Shown: positions 14,507 through 22,962, counted from the first letter of the stretch. The stretch: DNA of 64,000 bases from Streptomyces sp. SID8374 (GCF_009865135.1 NZ_WWGH01000002.1:434001-498000); one strand, 5' to 3'. Notes: generated by a model not told the origin, from the letters alone. Numbers and translations: made by a program.

Positions 14507-16030
14507 ATGACCGACACCTCGCGCAAGCCGACCACGTCCGACTCCGGCGCCCCGGTGGAGAGCGACGAGCATTCGCTCACCGTCGGCCCGGGCGGACCGA
14601 TCCTGCTCCAGGACTCGTACCTGATCGAGCAGATGGCGCAGTTCAACCGCGAACGCATCCCCGAGCGGCAGCCGCACGCCAAGGGCAGCGGCGCGTTCGG
14701 GAAGTTCGAGGTGACCGCGGACGTCTCCGCGTACACGAAGGCCGCGCTCTTCCAGCCCGGCACCACGACCGAGCTGGTCGCCAGGTTCTCCACCGTCGCC
14801 GGGGAGCGGGGCAGCCCGGACACCTGGCGGGACCCGCGCGGCTTCGCGGTGAAGTTCTACACCAGCGAAGGCAACTACGACATGGTGGGCAACAACACCC
14901 CCGTGTTCTTCGTGAAGGACCCGATGAAGTTCCAGCACTTCATCCGGTCCCAGAAACGCCGGGCGGACAACAACCTCCGCGACCACGACATGCAGTGGGA
15001 CTTCTGGACGCTCTCGCCGGAGTCGGCGCACCAGGTCACCTGGCTGATGGGCGACCGGGGCATCCCGCGCTCCTGGCGCCACATGAACGGCTACACCTCG
15101 CACACGTACATGTGGATCAACGAGGCGGGCCAGCGGTTCTGGGTGAAGTACCACTTCAAGACCGACCAGGGCGTCGAGACGTTCACGCAGGACGAGGCCG
15201 ACCAGATGGCCTCCGCGGACACGGACTACCACACGCGTGATCTGTTCGAGCACATCCGCGACGGCGAGTACCCGAGCTGGACGCTGAAGGTCCAGATCAT
15301 GCCGTACGAGGAGGCGAAGGACTACCGGTTCAACCCGTTCGACCTGACCAAGGTGTGGCCGCACAGCGACTACCCGCTGATCGAGGTCGGCCGGATGACG
15401 CTGGACCGCAACCCCACGGACAACCACGCCGAGATCGAACAGGCGGCGTTCCAGCCGAACAACTTCGTCCCCGGCATCGGCCCGAGCCCGGACCGCATGC
15501 TCCTGGCGCGGCTGTTCTCCTACGCCGACGCGCACCGCTACCGCATCGGCGGCAACTACCAGCAGCTGCCCGTCAACGCTCCCATCGCCCCGGTGCACAC
15601 GTACTCCAAGGATGGGGCGATGGCGTACCGGAAGACCAGCGACCCGGTCTACGCCCCGAACTCCAAGGGCGGCCCGGCGGCCGACACGGAGCGCTACGGC
15701 ACCCCGCCGAGCTGGTACGCCGACGGCGAGATCACCCGCGCGGCCTACGTCGACCACGCCGAGGACGACGACTGGGGCCAGGCGGGCACGATGGTCCGCG
15801 AGGTCCTGGACGACGCGGCACGGGACCGGCTGGTGGACAACATCGTCGGCCACCTGCTCAACGGAGTGACCGAGCCGGTGCTCCAGCGGGCGTTCACGTA
15901 CTGGTCGAACGTCGACAGCACGCTCGGCAAGCGCGTGGAGCAGGGCGTACGCGCGAAGGCGGGCGAGAAGGACCCGAAGGCGGCGAAGCAGGCCAACCCG
16001 GCCCGCTCGTCGATGCAGCACAAGGCCTGA
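14507..16030 (+). CDS. katA: Monofunctional heme catalase
   Basis: A 507-residue small-subunit catalase that breaks down hydrogen peroxide in the cytoplasm. The distal His lies in ERQPHAKGSGAFG (His57), the distal Asn in YDMVGNNTPVFFVKD, and the proximal heme ligand Tyr339 in RLFSYADAHRYRIGGNY. Length and order fit clade 3 bacterial catalases. The ATG at 14507 has AGAGGAAAC upstream. A 17-bp terminator stem follows the stop, so the gene is a single unit. No Fur-family (CatR/FurA) gene is adjacent, unlike the katA locus known in other Streptomyces. Confidence 0.96.
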   Translation: MTDTSRKPTTSDSGAPVESDEHSLTVGPGGPILLQDSYLIEQMAQFNRERIPERQPHAKGSGAFGKFEVTADVSAYTKAALFQPGTTTELVARFSTVAGERGSPDTWRDPRGFAVKFYTSEGNYDMVGNNTPVFFVKDPMKFQHFIRSQKRRADNNLRDHDMQWDFWTLSPESAHQVTWLMGDRGIPRSWRHMNGYTSHTYMWINEAGQRFWVKYHFKTDQGVETFTQDEADQMASADTDYHTRDLFEHIRDGEYPSWTLKVQIMPYEEAKDYRFNPFDLTKVWPHSDYPLIEVGRMTLDRNPTDNHAEIEQAAFQPNNFVPGIGPSPDRMLLARLFSYADAHRYRIGGNYQQLPVNAPIAPVHTYSKDGAMAYRKTSDPVYAPNSKGGPAADTERYGTPPSWYADGEITRAAYVDHAEDDDWGQAGTMVREVLDDAARDRLVDNIVGHLLNGVTEPVLQRAFTYWSNVDSTLGKRVEQGVRAKAGEKDPKAAKQANPARSSMQHKA

Positions 16031-16060
16031 GACGAGAGCGCACTTCCCAGGACCACGGCA

Positions 16061-16099
16061 CAGGCCCCCTTCCCCGCTGCCGGCGGGGAAGGGGGCCTG
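16061..16099. terminator. Strong terminator after catalase
   Basis: A perfect 17-bp stem (16061-16077 with 16083-16099) with a TGCCG loop lies 30 bases after the catalase stop and 22 bases before the stop of the converging PPOX gene. It can serve both strands. Confidence 0.85.
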
Positions 16100-16121
16100 T
16101 CGTGTGCGGTGGGCCGGCCGG

Positions 16122-16697
16122 TCAGCCCCCCGCCCCCTCCCACGTCTGAGGCGCCCACACCCCCGACCGTTGCAGCGCGTTCGAGCAGTGGCGGAAGATC
16201 TCGTCTATCTCCACGACCAGGGCGAGCTTCGGGCGACGGCCCTTCAGGGTCATCGCGTCGAAGAACGGGGCGTCCGTGAGGATGCGGGCGCGGCCGTTGA
16301 TGCGGAGGACGTCCATCGCGCCGGGGATCAGGTAGAGCAGGCCCACGTGCGGGTTGGACAGGATGTTGTGGAAGCTGTCCGCCCTGCGGTTGCCCAGGCG
16401 GTCGGGGAGGGCGAGGGTGGCGGGGTCCAGGACGTGGGTGAAGCCGGGGGCGTCGCCGCGCGGGGTGACGTCGCAGTTGCCGGCCGCGTCGGAGGTGGAG
16501 ACCGCGCAGAACGGGGAGCGGGCCAGCAGGTCCAGGTCGTCCTCGGTGAGCCGGTCGTGGACCTTGTCGATCACGATGGGGTGCGGCGTGCCCAGGATCT
16601 CGCGCAGCTCCTCCGCCGAGCCCAGGGGGACGGCCCCGGCCAGCGGGCCGGAGGTGGGGGCGGCGGGGGAGTCGGCGGCGTCGGCGGCGTACGGCAA
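16122..16697 (-). CDS. FMN-dependent PPOX-type flavoprotein
   Basis: A 191-residue pyridoxamine-5'-phosphate-oxidase-like protein of the group with an N-terminal TPHPIVIDKVHDRLTEDDLDLLARSPF. The FMN-binding barrel shows FCAVSTSDAAGNCDVTPRGD, LALPDRLGNRRADSFHNIL, VGLLYLIPGAMDVLRINGRA. This subgroup (MSMEG_1061-like) is probably an FMN- or F420-dependent reductase of unknown substrate. It is divergent from the siderophore importer operon and shares its iron-box promoter region, so it may also respond to iron. The start is the ATG at 16697. Confidence 0.88.
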   Translation of the reverse strand: MPYAADAADSPAAPTSGPLAGAVPLGSAEELREILGTPHPIVIDKVHDRLTEDDLDLLARSPFCAVSTSDAAGNCDVTPRGDAPGFTHVLDPATLALPDRLGNRRADSFHNILSNPHVGLLYLIPGAMDVLRINGRARILTDAPFFDAMTLKGRRPKLALVVEIDEIFRHCSNALQRSGVWAPQTWEGAGG

Positions 16698-16744
16698 GGA
16701 AGCGCTCCGGGCTTGTGGGGTGCGGCGGTGTGGGGGCGGACCGG

Positions 16745-16763
16745 CGCTGTTAGGGTGACCTTA
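16745..16763. promoter_or_regulatory. Degenerate DtxR/DmdR iron box
   Basis: The 19-base window ends GTTAGGGTGACCTTA and matches the actinobacterial iron-box consensus TTAGGTTAGGCTAACCTAA at 13 of 19 positions, with a strong right arm and a weak left arm. It lies between the PPOX gene and the FecCD operon, where iron-dependent repression is expected. Confidence 0.55.
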
Positions 16764-16866
16764 CTTTGGGCCCCCTGTCCTGCCTTCTCCGGGGTGCCCG
16801 GGTGCGGACGGCCGCGCGCCGGGGCGCCCCCTGCCCGAACGCGCCGATGAGCAAGGGTGAGACACC

Positions 16867-16914
16867 GTGCACAACCGTATTCCGGTCGCCGCCGTCCCGG
16901 TGGCCCGGCCGTGA
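16867..16914 (+). CDS. Possible 15-residue leader peptide coupled to FecCD gene
   Basis: A GTG at 16867 sits five bases after AAGGGTGAG and opens a 15-codon frame (VHNRIPVAAVPVARP) whose TGA overlaps the GTG start of the permease gene by four bases (GTGA). The permease start has no ribosome binding site of its own, so translation could be coupled through this short frame. The alternative is that the permease starts at the GTG at 16857. Confidence 0.4.
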   Translation: MHNRIPVAAVPVARP

Positions 16915-17981
16915 GCGGGTCCGTCCTCCTGCGGAAAGGGGAGGCGACGGGCGGCGGTGGCAAGGAGGCGCGGGCCAGGCGCAGCCGGCCCGTCCTCGCC
17001 CTCGGGCTGCTGGCCGCCCTCGGTGTGCTGGTGCTCGCCGTCGTGGCGAGCCTCGCCATCGGCTCCGGGGACGTGCCGTTCCGCGATGTGCTGCCCGGCG
17101 TCTTCGACCCCGACCTCACCGTCAAGGGCCAGCTGGTCATCCAGGAGGTCCGCATCCCGCGCACCGTCGCCGGGCTGCTCGCCGGTGCGGCGCTCGGCCT
17201 CGCGGGGACCGTCATGCAGGGCGTCGCCCGTAACCCCCTCGCCGACCCCCAGCTCCTCGGCATCAACGCGGGCGCCTCCGTCGCCGTCGTCTGCTCCATC
17301 ACGCTGCTCGGCTTCACCGTCGCCACCCAGTTCATCTGGTTCGGCTTCCTCGGCGCGCTGCTCGCCGCCCTCCTCGTCTACGGGGTCGGCTCGCTCGGCC
17401 GCGAGGGCGCGACCCCGGTCAAGCTGGCCCTCGCGGGCGCCGCGACCAGTGCCGTACTCACCTCGATCACCAGCGCGATCCTGCTCCAGGACCGTGGGAG
17501 CTACGACCAGTTCCGGTTCTGGCAGCTCGGGGCGCTGACCGCCCGCTCCTCCGAGGTGCTTTGGCAGGTCTCCCCGTTCATCCTCGTCGGGGCCGTACTC
17601 GCCCTCTCGCTCGGGCCGCAGCTCAACGCCCTCTCCCTCGGCGACGACCTCGCGCGCGGCCTCGGCCAGCGGGTCGGGGCCGCCCGGATGGTCTCCGCCC
17701 TCGCCGTGGTCGTGCTCTGCGGCGCCGCCACCGTCGTCGCCGGGCCCATCGGCTTCGTCGGCCTCGCCGTACCGCACGCCGCCCGCCTCATCACCGGGCC
17801 CGACTACCGCTGGGTGCTCCCGTACAGCATGGTCCTCGCCCCGATCATGCTCCTCGTCGCGGACATCATCGGCCGTGTGATCGCCCCGCCCGGCGAGGTG
17901 CAGGTCGGCGTGATCACCGCCGCCATCGGCTGCATCCCCTTCATCTGGCTGGTCCGGCGCAGGAAGCTGGTGGAACTGTGA
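16911..17981 (+). CDS. Iron-siderophore ABC transporter permease (FecCD family), first subunit
   Basis: A 356-residue inner-membrane permease of the FecCD/BtuC family, importing ferric siderophores. It has about nine to ten helices. Family signatures are RIPRTVAGLLAGAALGLAGT, MQGVARNPLADPQLLGINAG, GAATSAVLTSI and VAGPIGFVGLAVPHAARLI, the last being the coupling loop that contacts the ATPase. The N-terminus (SGSVLLRKGEATGGGG) is hydrophilic. The start is GTG at 16911 by coupling, or GTG at 16857. It overlaps the second permease gene by GTGA, giving a heterodimeric channel. Confidence 0.93.
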   Translation: MSGSVLLRKGEATGGGGKEARARRSRPVLALGLLAALGVLVLAVVASLAIGSGDVPFRDVLPGVFDPDLTVKGQLVIQEVRIPRTVAGLLAGAALGLAGTVMQGVARNPLADPQLLGINAGASVAVVCSITLLGFTVATQFIWFGFLGALLAALLVYGVGSLGREGATPVKLALAGAATSAVLTSITSAILLQDRGSYDQFRFWQLGALTARSSEVLWQVSPFILVGAVLALSLGPQLNALSLGDDLARGLGQRVGAARMVSALAVVVLCGAATVVAGPIGFVGLAVPHAARLITGPDYRWVLPYSMVLAPIMLLVADIIGRVIAPPGEVQVGVITAAIGCIPFIWLVRRRKLVEL

Positions 17982-19054
17982 GCGCCCCTCCGATCGCCAA
18001 GGAAGCCGCAGGGGACCGGCTCGCCGATGCCGTACGGCAGGTCAACGCCGTACGCGGACGGGGGCGGCGGCGGTCCGTGACCGTCGCGGCGGCCCTGTTC
18101 GTCGCCGCGGTCGCCATGTTCGGCCTCTCGCTCAGCGTCGGCGACATGGTCATGCCCATCGGCAAGGTCGTCGAGACGCTCCTCGGTGGCGGCGACGGCG
18201 GCTCGCAGTTCGTCGTCCTGGAACTCCGGCTGCCCCGCGCCCTTCTCGCGGTCCTCGTCGGCGCCGCGTTCGGGCTCTCCGGCGGCGTCTTCCAGACCGT
18301 GCTGCGTAACCCGCTCGCCAGCCCGGACCTCATCGGCATCAGCGCCGGGGCCAGCGCCGTCGCCGTCACCGCGGCCCTCCTCTTCCAGGTCAGCGGGCTC
18401 GCCCTCTCCGGGAGTGCCCTGGCCGGGGCGGTCGGTGCCGGGGCCGCCATCTACGTACTCGCCTGGCGGCAGGGCGTCGCCGGGCAGCGGCTCGTCCTCG
18501 TCGGGATCGGCGTCGGCATGGGGCTCTCCAGCGTCGTCTGGTACGTGATGGCCCGCTCCGACGTCACCGACGCGCAGGAGGCCTTCCGCTGGCTGGCCGG
18601 CAGCCTCAACGGCCGCTCCTGGAACCAGTTCTGGCCGATCCTCGGCGCGCTCGCCCTCCTCGTCCCGCTCACCGCCGTCGCCGCGCACGCGCTGCGGCCC
18701 CTCCAGCTGGGGGACGACGCGGCCGCCGGACTGGGTACGAAGGTGGAGCCGAGCCGCCTCGCCCTGCTCGGGTGCGCCACGGCCCTGGCGGGGGTCGCCA
18801 CGGCGGCGGCCGGGCCCGTCGGGTTCGTGGCCTTCGTCGCCGCACCGATCGCCCGCCGCCTGGTCCCGGGCCGGGGCGCCGCCCTGCCCCACGCGGCCCT
18901 GACCGGCGCCCTGCTGGTCCTCGTCGCCGACTTCGCCGCCCAGCACATGCTGCCCTCGGTGCAGCTGCCGGTGGGCGTGGTCACCAGCATCATCGGGGCC
19001 CCGTACCTGCTCCTGCTCCTGGCCCGCGCCAACCGCGTGGGGAGTGGCGGCTGA
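17978..19054 (+). CDS. Iron-siderophore ABC transporter permease (FecCD family), second subunit
   Basis: A 358-residue FecCD permease, partner of the preceding subunit. Signatures include LRLPRALLAVLVGAAFGLSG, FQTVLRNPLASPDLIGISAG, WLAGSLNGRSW and AAGPVGFVAFVAAPIARRLV. It has a 38-residue basic cytoplasmic N-terminus before the first helix. Its GTG start overlaps the first permease's TGA stop. The stop lies two bases before the ATPase start, so the three genes are one tightly packed operon under iron control. Confidence 0.95.
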   Translation: MSAPPIAKEAAGDRLADAVRQVNAVRGRGRRRSVTVAAALFVAAVAMFGLSLSVGDMVMPIGKVVETLLGGGDGGSQFVVLELRLPRALLAVLVGAAFGLSGGVFQTVLRNPLASPDLIGISAGASAVAVTAALLFQVSGLALSGSALAGAVGAGAAIYVLAWRQGVAGQRLVLVGIGVGMGLSSVVWYVMARSDVTDAQEAFRWLAGSLNGRSWNQFWPILGALALLVPLTAVAAHALRPLQLGDDAAAGLGTKVEPSRLALLGCATALAGVATAAAGPVGFVAFVAAPIARRLVPGRGAALPHAALTGALLVLVADFAAQHMLPSVQLPVGVVTSIIGAPYLLLLLARANRVGSGG

Positions 19055-19055
19055 G

Positions 19056-19928
19056 ATGGCGAAGCAGACAGTCCGGAAAGACGACGAAAGGCATGGCCCG
19101 GTCGTGGCTGAGCACACTCTTCAAGCCCGGGACGTCCGGCTCGGCTACGGCGACCGGGAGATCGTCCCCGGTCTGAGCGTCACCGTCCCGCCCGGGAAGA
19201 TCACCGTCATCGTCGGCCCCAACGCCTGCGGCAAGTCGACCCTGCTGCGGGCGATGGCCCGGCTGCTCGCGCCCTCCGCCGGGGCGGTGCTCCTGAACGG
19301 CCGGTCCATCCAGGAGATGCCGACCAAGGAGGTCGCCGCGGTCCTCGGCATCCTGCCGCAGAGCCCCACGGCACCCGAGGGCATCACGGTCTCCGACCTG
19401 GTCGGCCGGGGCCGCTACCCGCACCAGGGCTGGTTCCGCCGCTGGAGCGCGGAGGACGACGAGGCGGTCGCGCAGGCGCTGCTCTCCACCGACGTCCTGG
19501 AACTGGCCGACCGGCCGGTGGACGAGCTCTCGGGCGGTCAGCGCCAGCGGGTGTGGATCGCCATGGCGCTGGCGCAGCGTACGGACATCCTGCTGCTGGA
19601 CGAGCCGACGACGTTCCTGGACGCCAGCCACCAACTCGACGTCCTGGACCTGCTGACCGACCTCAACCGCGAGCGCGGCGTCACGATGGTGGCCGTCCTG
19701 CACGACCTGAACCTGGCCTGCCGGTACGCGGACCACATGATCGCCATGAAGGACGGGCGGATCCTGGCGGAGGGGCGGCCGGCCGACATCGTGACGGAGG
19801 AGCTGGTCGGCGAGGTCTTCGGGATGCGCTGCTCGGTGATCGAGGACCCGGCGTCGGCGACCCCGATGGTGGTGCCGCTGGGCCGCCACCATGTGAAGGG
19901 GGCTGACGCGAAGGACCCGGCGGCCTGA
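19056..19928 (+). CDS. Iron-siderophore ABC transporter ATP-binding protein
   Basis: A 290-residue FepC/FecE-type ATPase that powers the two FecCD permeases. Walker A is VGPNACGKSTLLRAM (about residue 55), the signature is LSGGQRQRVWIAMAL, Walker B is ILLLDEPTTFLD and the switch His is in AVLHDLNLACRYADH. The Cys in the Walker A loop, as NACGKST, is typical of this subfamily. The C-terminus (about residues 240-290) extends past the nucleotide-binding fold with SVIEDPASATPMVVP. The ATG at 19056 gives 20 residues before the first strand. Confidence 0.96.
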   Translation: MAKQTVRKDDERHGPVVAEHTLQARDVRLGYGDREIVPGLSVTVPPGKITVIVGPNACGKSTLLRAMARLLAPSAGAVLLNGRSIQEMPTKEVAAVLGILPQSPTAPEGITVSDLVGRGRYPHQGWFRRWSAEDDEAVAQALLSTDVLELADRPVDELSGGQRQRVWIAMALAQRTDILLLDEPTTFLDASHQLDVLDLLTDLNRERGVTMVAVLHDLNLACRYADHMIAMKDGRILAEGRPADIVTEELVGEVFGMRCSVIEDPASATPMVVPLGRHHVKGADAKDPAA

Positions 19929-19998
19929 ACCACGTACGGGATCGGCGGCCTGACCTGCGTACGGACGCGGAAGAGCCAGCCCGATGGCACCGTTGTCA

Positions 19999-20017
19999 TT
20001 AGGTGAGGCTAACCTAA
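19999..20017. promoter_or_regulatory. Iron box (DtxR/DmdR1/IdeR-type operator)
   Basis: TTAGGTGAGGCTAACCTAA matches the 19-base consensus TTAGGTTAGGCTAACCTAA at all but one position. It ends five bases before the ATG of the binding-protein gene and runs into its AAAGGA ribosome binding site. Occupancy by an Fe(II)-loaded DtxR-family repressor would block expression of the lipoprotein gene when iron is plentiful. Confidence 0.92.
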
Positions 20018-20022
20018 AGGAC

Positions 20023-21045
20023 ATGAACGCTTCCGCTTCCCGGCGCCCGCGCCGCACCCCCGTCCTGATGGCCGGTGCCGTCGCCGCCCTGCTCGTCGGC
20101 GTCTCCGCCTGCGGTACGTCGGACGACTCCTCCGACACCTCCGGCTCCGCGTCCCCCGCCGCCTCCGAAGGCGCCTTCCCCGCCAAGGTCGCGACGAAGT
20201 TCGGCGAGGTCACTGTCGACAAGCAGCCCAAGCGCATCGTCGCGCTCGGCTGGGGCGACGCCGAGACCGTGCTCGCGCTCGGCGGCCAGCCGGTCGGGGC
20301 GAGCGACTGGCTGCCGTTCGGCGGCGAGGGCGTCGGCCCCTGGGCGAAGGGCATGTACGACAAGGCCCCCGAGCTGATCGGCACGATGGAGCCGGAGTTC
20401 GAGAAGATCGCCTCCCTCCAGCCGGACCTCATCCTGGACACCAAGTCCAGCGGTGACCAGACCCGGTACGACACGCTGAAGAAGATCGCCCCGACCGTCG
20501 GCGTGCCCAAGGGCGGCGACCAGTACAAGATCTCGTGGGAGCAGCAGACCACGATGATCGCCGCCGCGATGGGCGTGCCCGAGAAGGGCAAGGAGCTGAT
20601 CGCGGAGACCGGGAAGAAGTTCGAGGCGGCGGCGAAGGCGCACCCCGAGTTCAAGGACGCCACGATCGTGCTCGGCTCGCGCACCTCCGAGGGGTACGGC
20701 GCGTACGTCGGCGGCACCGGCCGGGTCGACTTCGTGGAGCGCCTCGGCTTCAAGAACAGCCCGGCCGTCGAGGCCAAGGGCGGTGAGGGCTTCTCGGTCT
20801 CCATCTCCAAGGAGAACCTGGAACTCCTGGACGCCGACCTCACGGTGATGACCCCGATCGGCGTCCCCGCCACGGACATCAGCAACGACCCGCTGTACAA
20901 GGCGGTCCCGTCGGTCAAGGCCGGCAACGCGCTGATCTTCGACGACCAGCTGATCTCGCAGGCGTTCGCCACGGACTCGGTGCTCTCCGTCTCGTACGCA
21001 CTGGAGAAGGTCGTCCCGCTCTTCGCGGAGAAGGTCAAGAAGTAA
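20023..21045 (+). CDS. Iron-siderophore substrate-binding lipoprotein
   Basis: A 340-residue periplasmic-binding-protein-like lipoprotein of the FepB/FhuD type. The signal peptide ends in the lipobox LVGVSAC with Cys30 as the lipidation site, followed by a Ser/Asp/Gly linker (GTSDDSSDTSGSASP). The two lobes show KRIVALGWGDAETVLALG and FEKIASLQPDLILDT in the first, and YVGGTGRVDFVERLGF, LELLDADLTVMTPIG in the second, joined by a long helix. It is separated from the ATPase gene by 94 bases carrying its own iron box, so it is expressed from a separate promoter and in greater amount. The transported siderophore cannot be told. Confidence 0.95.
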   Translation: MNASASRRPRRTPVLMAGAVAALLVGVSACGTSDDSSDTSGSASPAASEGAFPAKVATKFGEVTVDKQPKRIVALGWGDAETVLALGGQPVGASDWLPFGGEGVGPWAKGMYDKAPELIGTMEPEFEKIASLQPDLILDTKSSGDQTRYDTLKKIAPTVGVPKGGDQYKISWEQQTTMIAAAMGVPEKGKELIAETGKKFEAAAKAHPEFKDATIVLGSRTSEGYGAYVGGTGRVDFVERLGFKNSPAVEAKGGEGFSVSISKENLELLDADLTVMTPIGVPATDISNDPLYKAVPSVKAGNALIFDDQLISQAFATDSVLSVSYALEKVVPLFAEKVKK

Positions 21046-21076
21046 CCCCCGTACAGCCGTTGCGTGTACGTACGAC

Positions 21077-21117
21077 AGCGCGCCCCGCACCCGTGACATC
21101 CGGGTGCGGGGCGCGCT
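21077..21117 (+). terminator. Terminator after siderophore-binding protein gene
   Basis: A perfect 17-bp stem (21077-21093 with 21101-21117) with a 7-base loop lies 31 bases after the stop codon at 21045. Just beyond it, at about 21120-21190, are four imperfect copies of a TACGGC[CT]TTTCG-like sequence of no clear role. Confidence 0.85.
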
Positions 21118-21194
21118 GCTTTCTGCGCACGGCTTTTCGCGTACGGCCTTTCGGCTACGGCTCTGGCGTACGGCTTTTCGCATACGGCCCTGAA

Positions 21195-21455
21195 TCAGCC
21201 GACGGGAGCCTGCGCGTACCCCCACCACACTCCGTGCTCGCGGGCCAGCTGGACGCGGAGGCGCTTGCCGTCGGCCAGGGTCGGATCGGCCTGCGAGGTG
21301 CCCCCGCCGGGCGCCTTCACCCGCTGGGACAGCGGCCGCGCGTCCTCGGCCCCGGCCACCTTCGCCGTGACCTTCCCGGCCGCCGCCGACGCGGCGAGCG
21401 GGCGCAGGAAGTCCGATTCCCCCGGGGATGCGCGGACAGCCCCTCCATGATCCAC
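21195..21455 (-). pseudogene. Possible C-terminal gene remnant (86 aa)
   Basis: The frame encodes a basic C-terminal-like segment (TLADGKRLRVQLAREHGVWWGYAQAPVG) after an Ala/Gly-rich stretch. The ending resembles the last strands of a secreted or membrane-anchored accessory domain. There is no signal peptide or ribosome binding site, and its only ATG lies close to the palindromic terminator of the yceI gene, so the N-terminal part seems to be gone. It may not be expressed. Family unknown. Confidence 0.35.
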
Positions 21456-21473
21456 CGGGTGCCGAAACCCCGT

Positions 21474-21497
21474 ACGGACGGCCCTAGGGCCGTCCGT
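21474..21497 (-). terminator. Palindromic terminator after yceI-like gene
   Basis: A perfect 24-base palindrome, ACGGACGGCC-CTAG-GGCCGTCCGT, lies 21 bases past the stop of the YceI-family gene on the minus strand. Confidence 0.7.
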
Positions 21498-21517
21498 GCT
21501 GCCGCGTCAGGCGCGGG

Positions 21518-22144
21518 TCACGCCTGCGGTGCCGCCGCCTTGATCGCGGAGATGTCGAAGTTCAGCTTCACCTTGTCGCTGACCATGACCCCGCCCGTCT
21601 CCAGCGCCGCGTTCCAGGTCAGGCCCCAGTCGGAGCGCAGGATGTCCGCGCTGCCCTCGAAGCCGACGCGCTCGTTGCCGTAGACGTCGGTGGCGGAGCC
21701 GTTGAACTCCAGGTCGATGGAGAGCGGGCGCGTGACGTCCTTGATGGTCAGGTCGCCGGTGATCCGGTACGCCTCGCCGCCCAGCTGCTCGGCGCGCGTG
21801 GACCGGAACGTCATCAGGGGGAACTTCTCGGCGTCGAAGAAGTCGCCGCTGGCCAGGTGGCCGTCGCGGTCGGCGATGCCGGTGTCGACGCTCGCGATCT
21901 TCACGTCGATGGCGGCGGAGGAGTTCGCGGGGTCGGTGCCGTCCAGGGTCAAGGTGCCCTCGTGCTCGCCGAAGGAGCCGCGCACGTTGGTGACCATCGC
22001 GTGGCGCACGGTGAAGCCGATGCTGCTGTGGGCCGGGTCGATGGTGTAGGTGCCGGTCAGGGCGGCCAGTGCCGGGTCCACCGCGGGGGCCTCGGCGGTG
22101 GCGGTCGGGGCGGCGGCGGTCGACTTGCGGGTGAACAGAGCCAT
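21518..22144 (-). CDS. YceI-family lipid/polyisoprenoid-binding protein
   Basis: A 208-residue protein with an extended N-terminal leader (about 28 residues, Ala/Thr-rich, no clear signal peptide) and then a lipocalin-like YceI domain. Signatures are GTYTIDPAHSSIGFTVRHAMVTNVRGSFGEH, SGDFFDAEKFPLMTFRST, ITGDLTIKDVTRPLSIDLEF and GSADILRSDWGLTW. YceI proteins bind polyisoprenoids and are often stress-induced. Lack of a signal peptide suggests cytoplasmic location here. Its start follows GAGGAGCC. The promoter region holds two TTCAAC/GTTGAA-type half sites (near 22239 and 22275) that could bind a MarR-family regulator; none is encoded nearby. Confidence 0.93.
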   Translation of the reverse strand: MALFTRKSTAAAPTATAEAPAVDPALAALTGTYTIDPAHSSIGFTVRHAMVTNVRGSFGEHEGTLTLDGTDPANSSAAIDVKIASVDTGIADRDGHLASGDFFDAEKFPLMTFRSTRAEQLGGEAYRITGDLTIKDVTRPLSIDLEFNGSATDVYGNERVGFEGSADILRSDWGLTWNAALETGGVMVSDKVKLNFDISAIKAAAPQA

Positions 22145-22437
22145 GGCTCCTCCTCGGGGGACGTGTGCGAGCGGTGCTGTGCGGGGGTGGCACAGGTGCA
22201 GGGGTGTCTTCGTCAGCGGTGTCGTCGGTGTTGTTTAACCTTCAACGAGATTGACCCTAGCGCCATCTTGTTCAAGTTTCAACCTTTGCCTCGCCCGGGG
22301 TGTCGCGTCGGGGGCGGCCGTCAGGTGTCGCCCTCTGGCGGACGCGCGTAGAACTCGGGCACTATCTCCCTGCCCGGCGTGCGCGGCCCCGCGCCCGTGC
22401 GCCCACTGTTTTGTCATGAGCAGGAGGAAAATCCCCC

Positions 22438-22962
22438 ATGGTGAACCGCCCACGACTCCGCTCCGCCCTCACCGCCCTGGCCCTCGTCCTCGGCGCCCTC
22501 TTCGTCCCCGGCGTCGGCGCCCTCGGCAGCGGGGCCACCGAGGCGCACGCCGTCACCAAGCTGACCCACGCGCAGGCGACCTCCCGGTTCAGCTCCTCCG
22601 GGATCACCTGGTCGTCCTCGGGCAACTGCTCCAACCGCAACGTCTCCACCTGCACCTCCTTCGACCAGCTCAACCTGCCGACCGCCCAGGGCGCCCAGAC
22701 CCTCAAGAGCGCCACCGGCTGCGCGCTCAGGATCACCGGCGGCACGGAGACCGGGCACGCCGGCGGCACGTACTCCCACTGGAACGGCTACAAGCTGGAC
22801 TTCGCCAAGAGCACCTGCCTGAACAACTACGTCACCGGCGTCTTCACCTACATCGGGGTACGCGGCGACGGCGCCCGGCAGTACCAGTCCGGCTCCGGCA
22901 ACATCTACGCCGACGAGGGCAACCACTGGGACGTGACCTACTACAACTGCGGAGGCTGCTGA
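22438..22962 (+). CDS. Secreted M15-like zinc-peptidase-motif protein
   Basis: A 174-residue secreted protein. Residues 1-38 form a long Sec signal peptide ending AHA. The mature domain has the order ITGGTETGHAGGTYSHWNGY-KLDF and later EGNHWDVTYYNC. The spacing of GHAGG, SHxxGYxxD and HWDV resembles the zinc ligands (His, Asp, His) of M15/VanX/Hedgehog-type peptidases that cut peptidoglycan cross-bridges. Six cysteines (NCSNRNVSTCTS, GCAL, STCLNN, YNCGGC) could stabilise it outside the cell. The start is strongly supported by AGGAGGAAAA eight bases before the ATG. Enzymatic activity is inferred; the catalytic Glu/His pair is not proven. Confidence 0.72.
   Translation: MVNRPRLRSALTALALVLGALFVPGVGALGSGATEAHAVTKLTHAQATSRFSSSGITWSSSGNCSNRNVSTCTSFDQLNLPTAQGAQTLKSATGCALRITGGTETGHAGGTYSHWNGYKLDFAKSTCLNNYVTGVFTYIGVRGDGARQYQSGSGNIYADEGNHWDVTYYNCGGC

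Noticed and set aside
21120..21190. Imperfect TACGGC-TTTCG copies after the siderophore-binding gene
   Set aside because: They are short and irregular, have no symmetry, and follow the terminator, so no site can be claimed.
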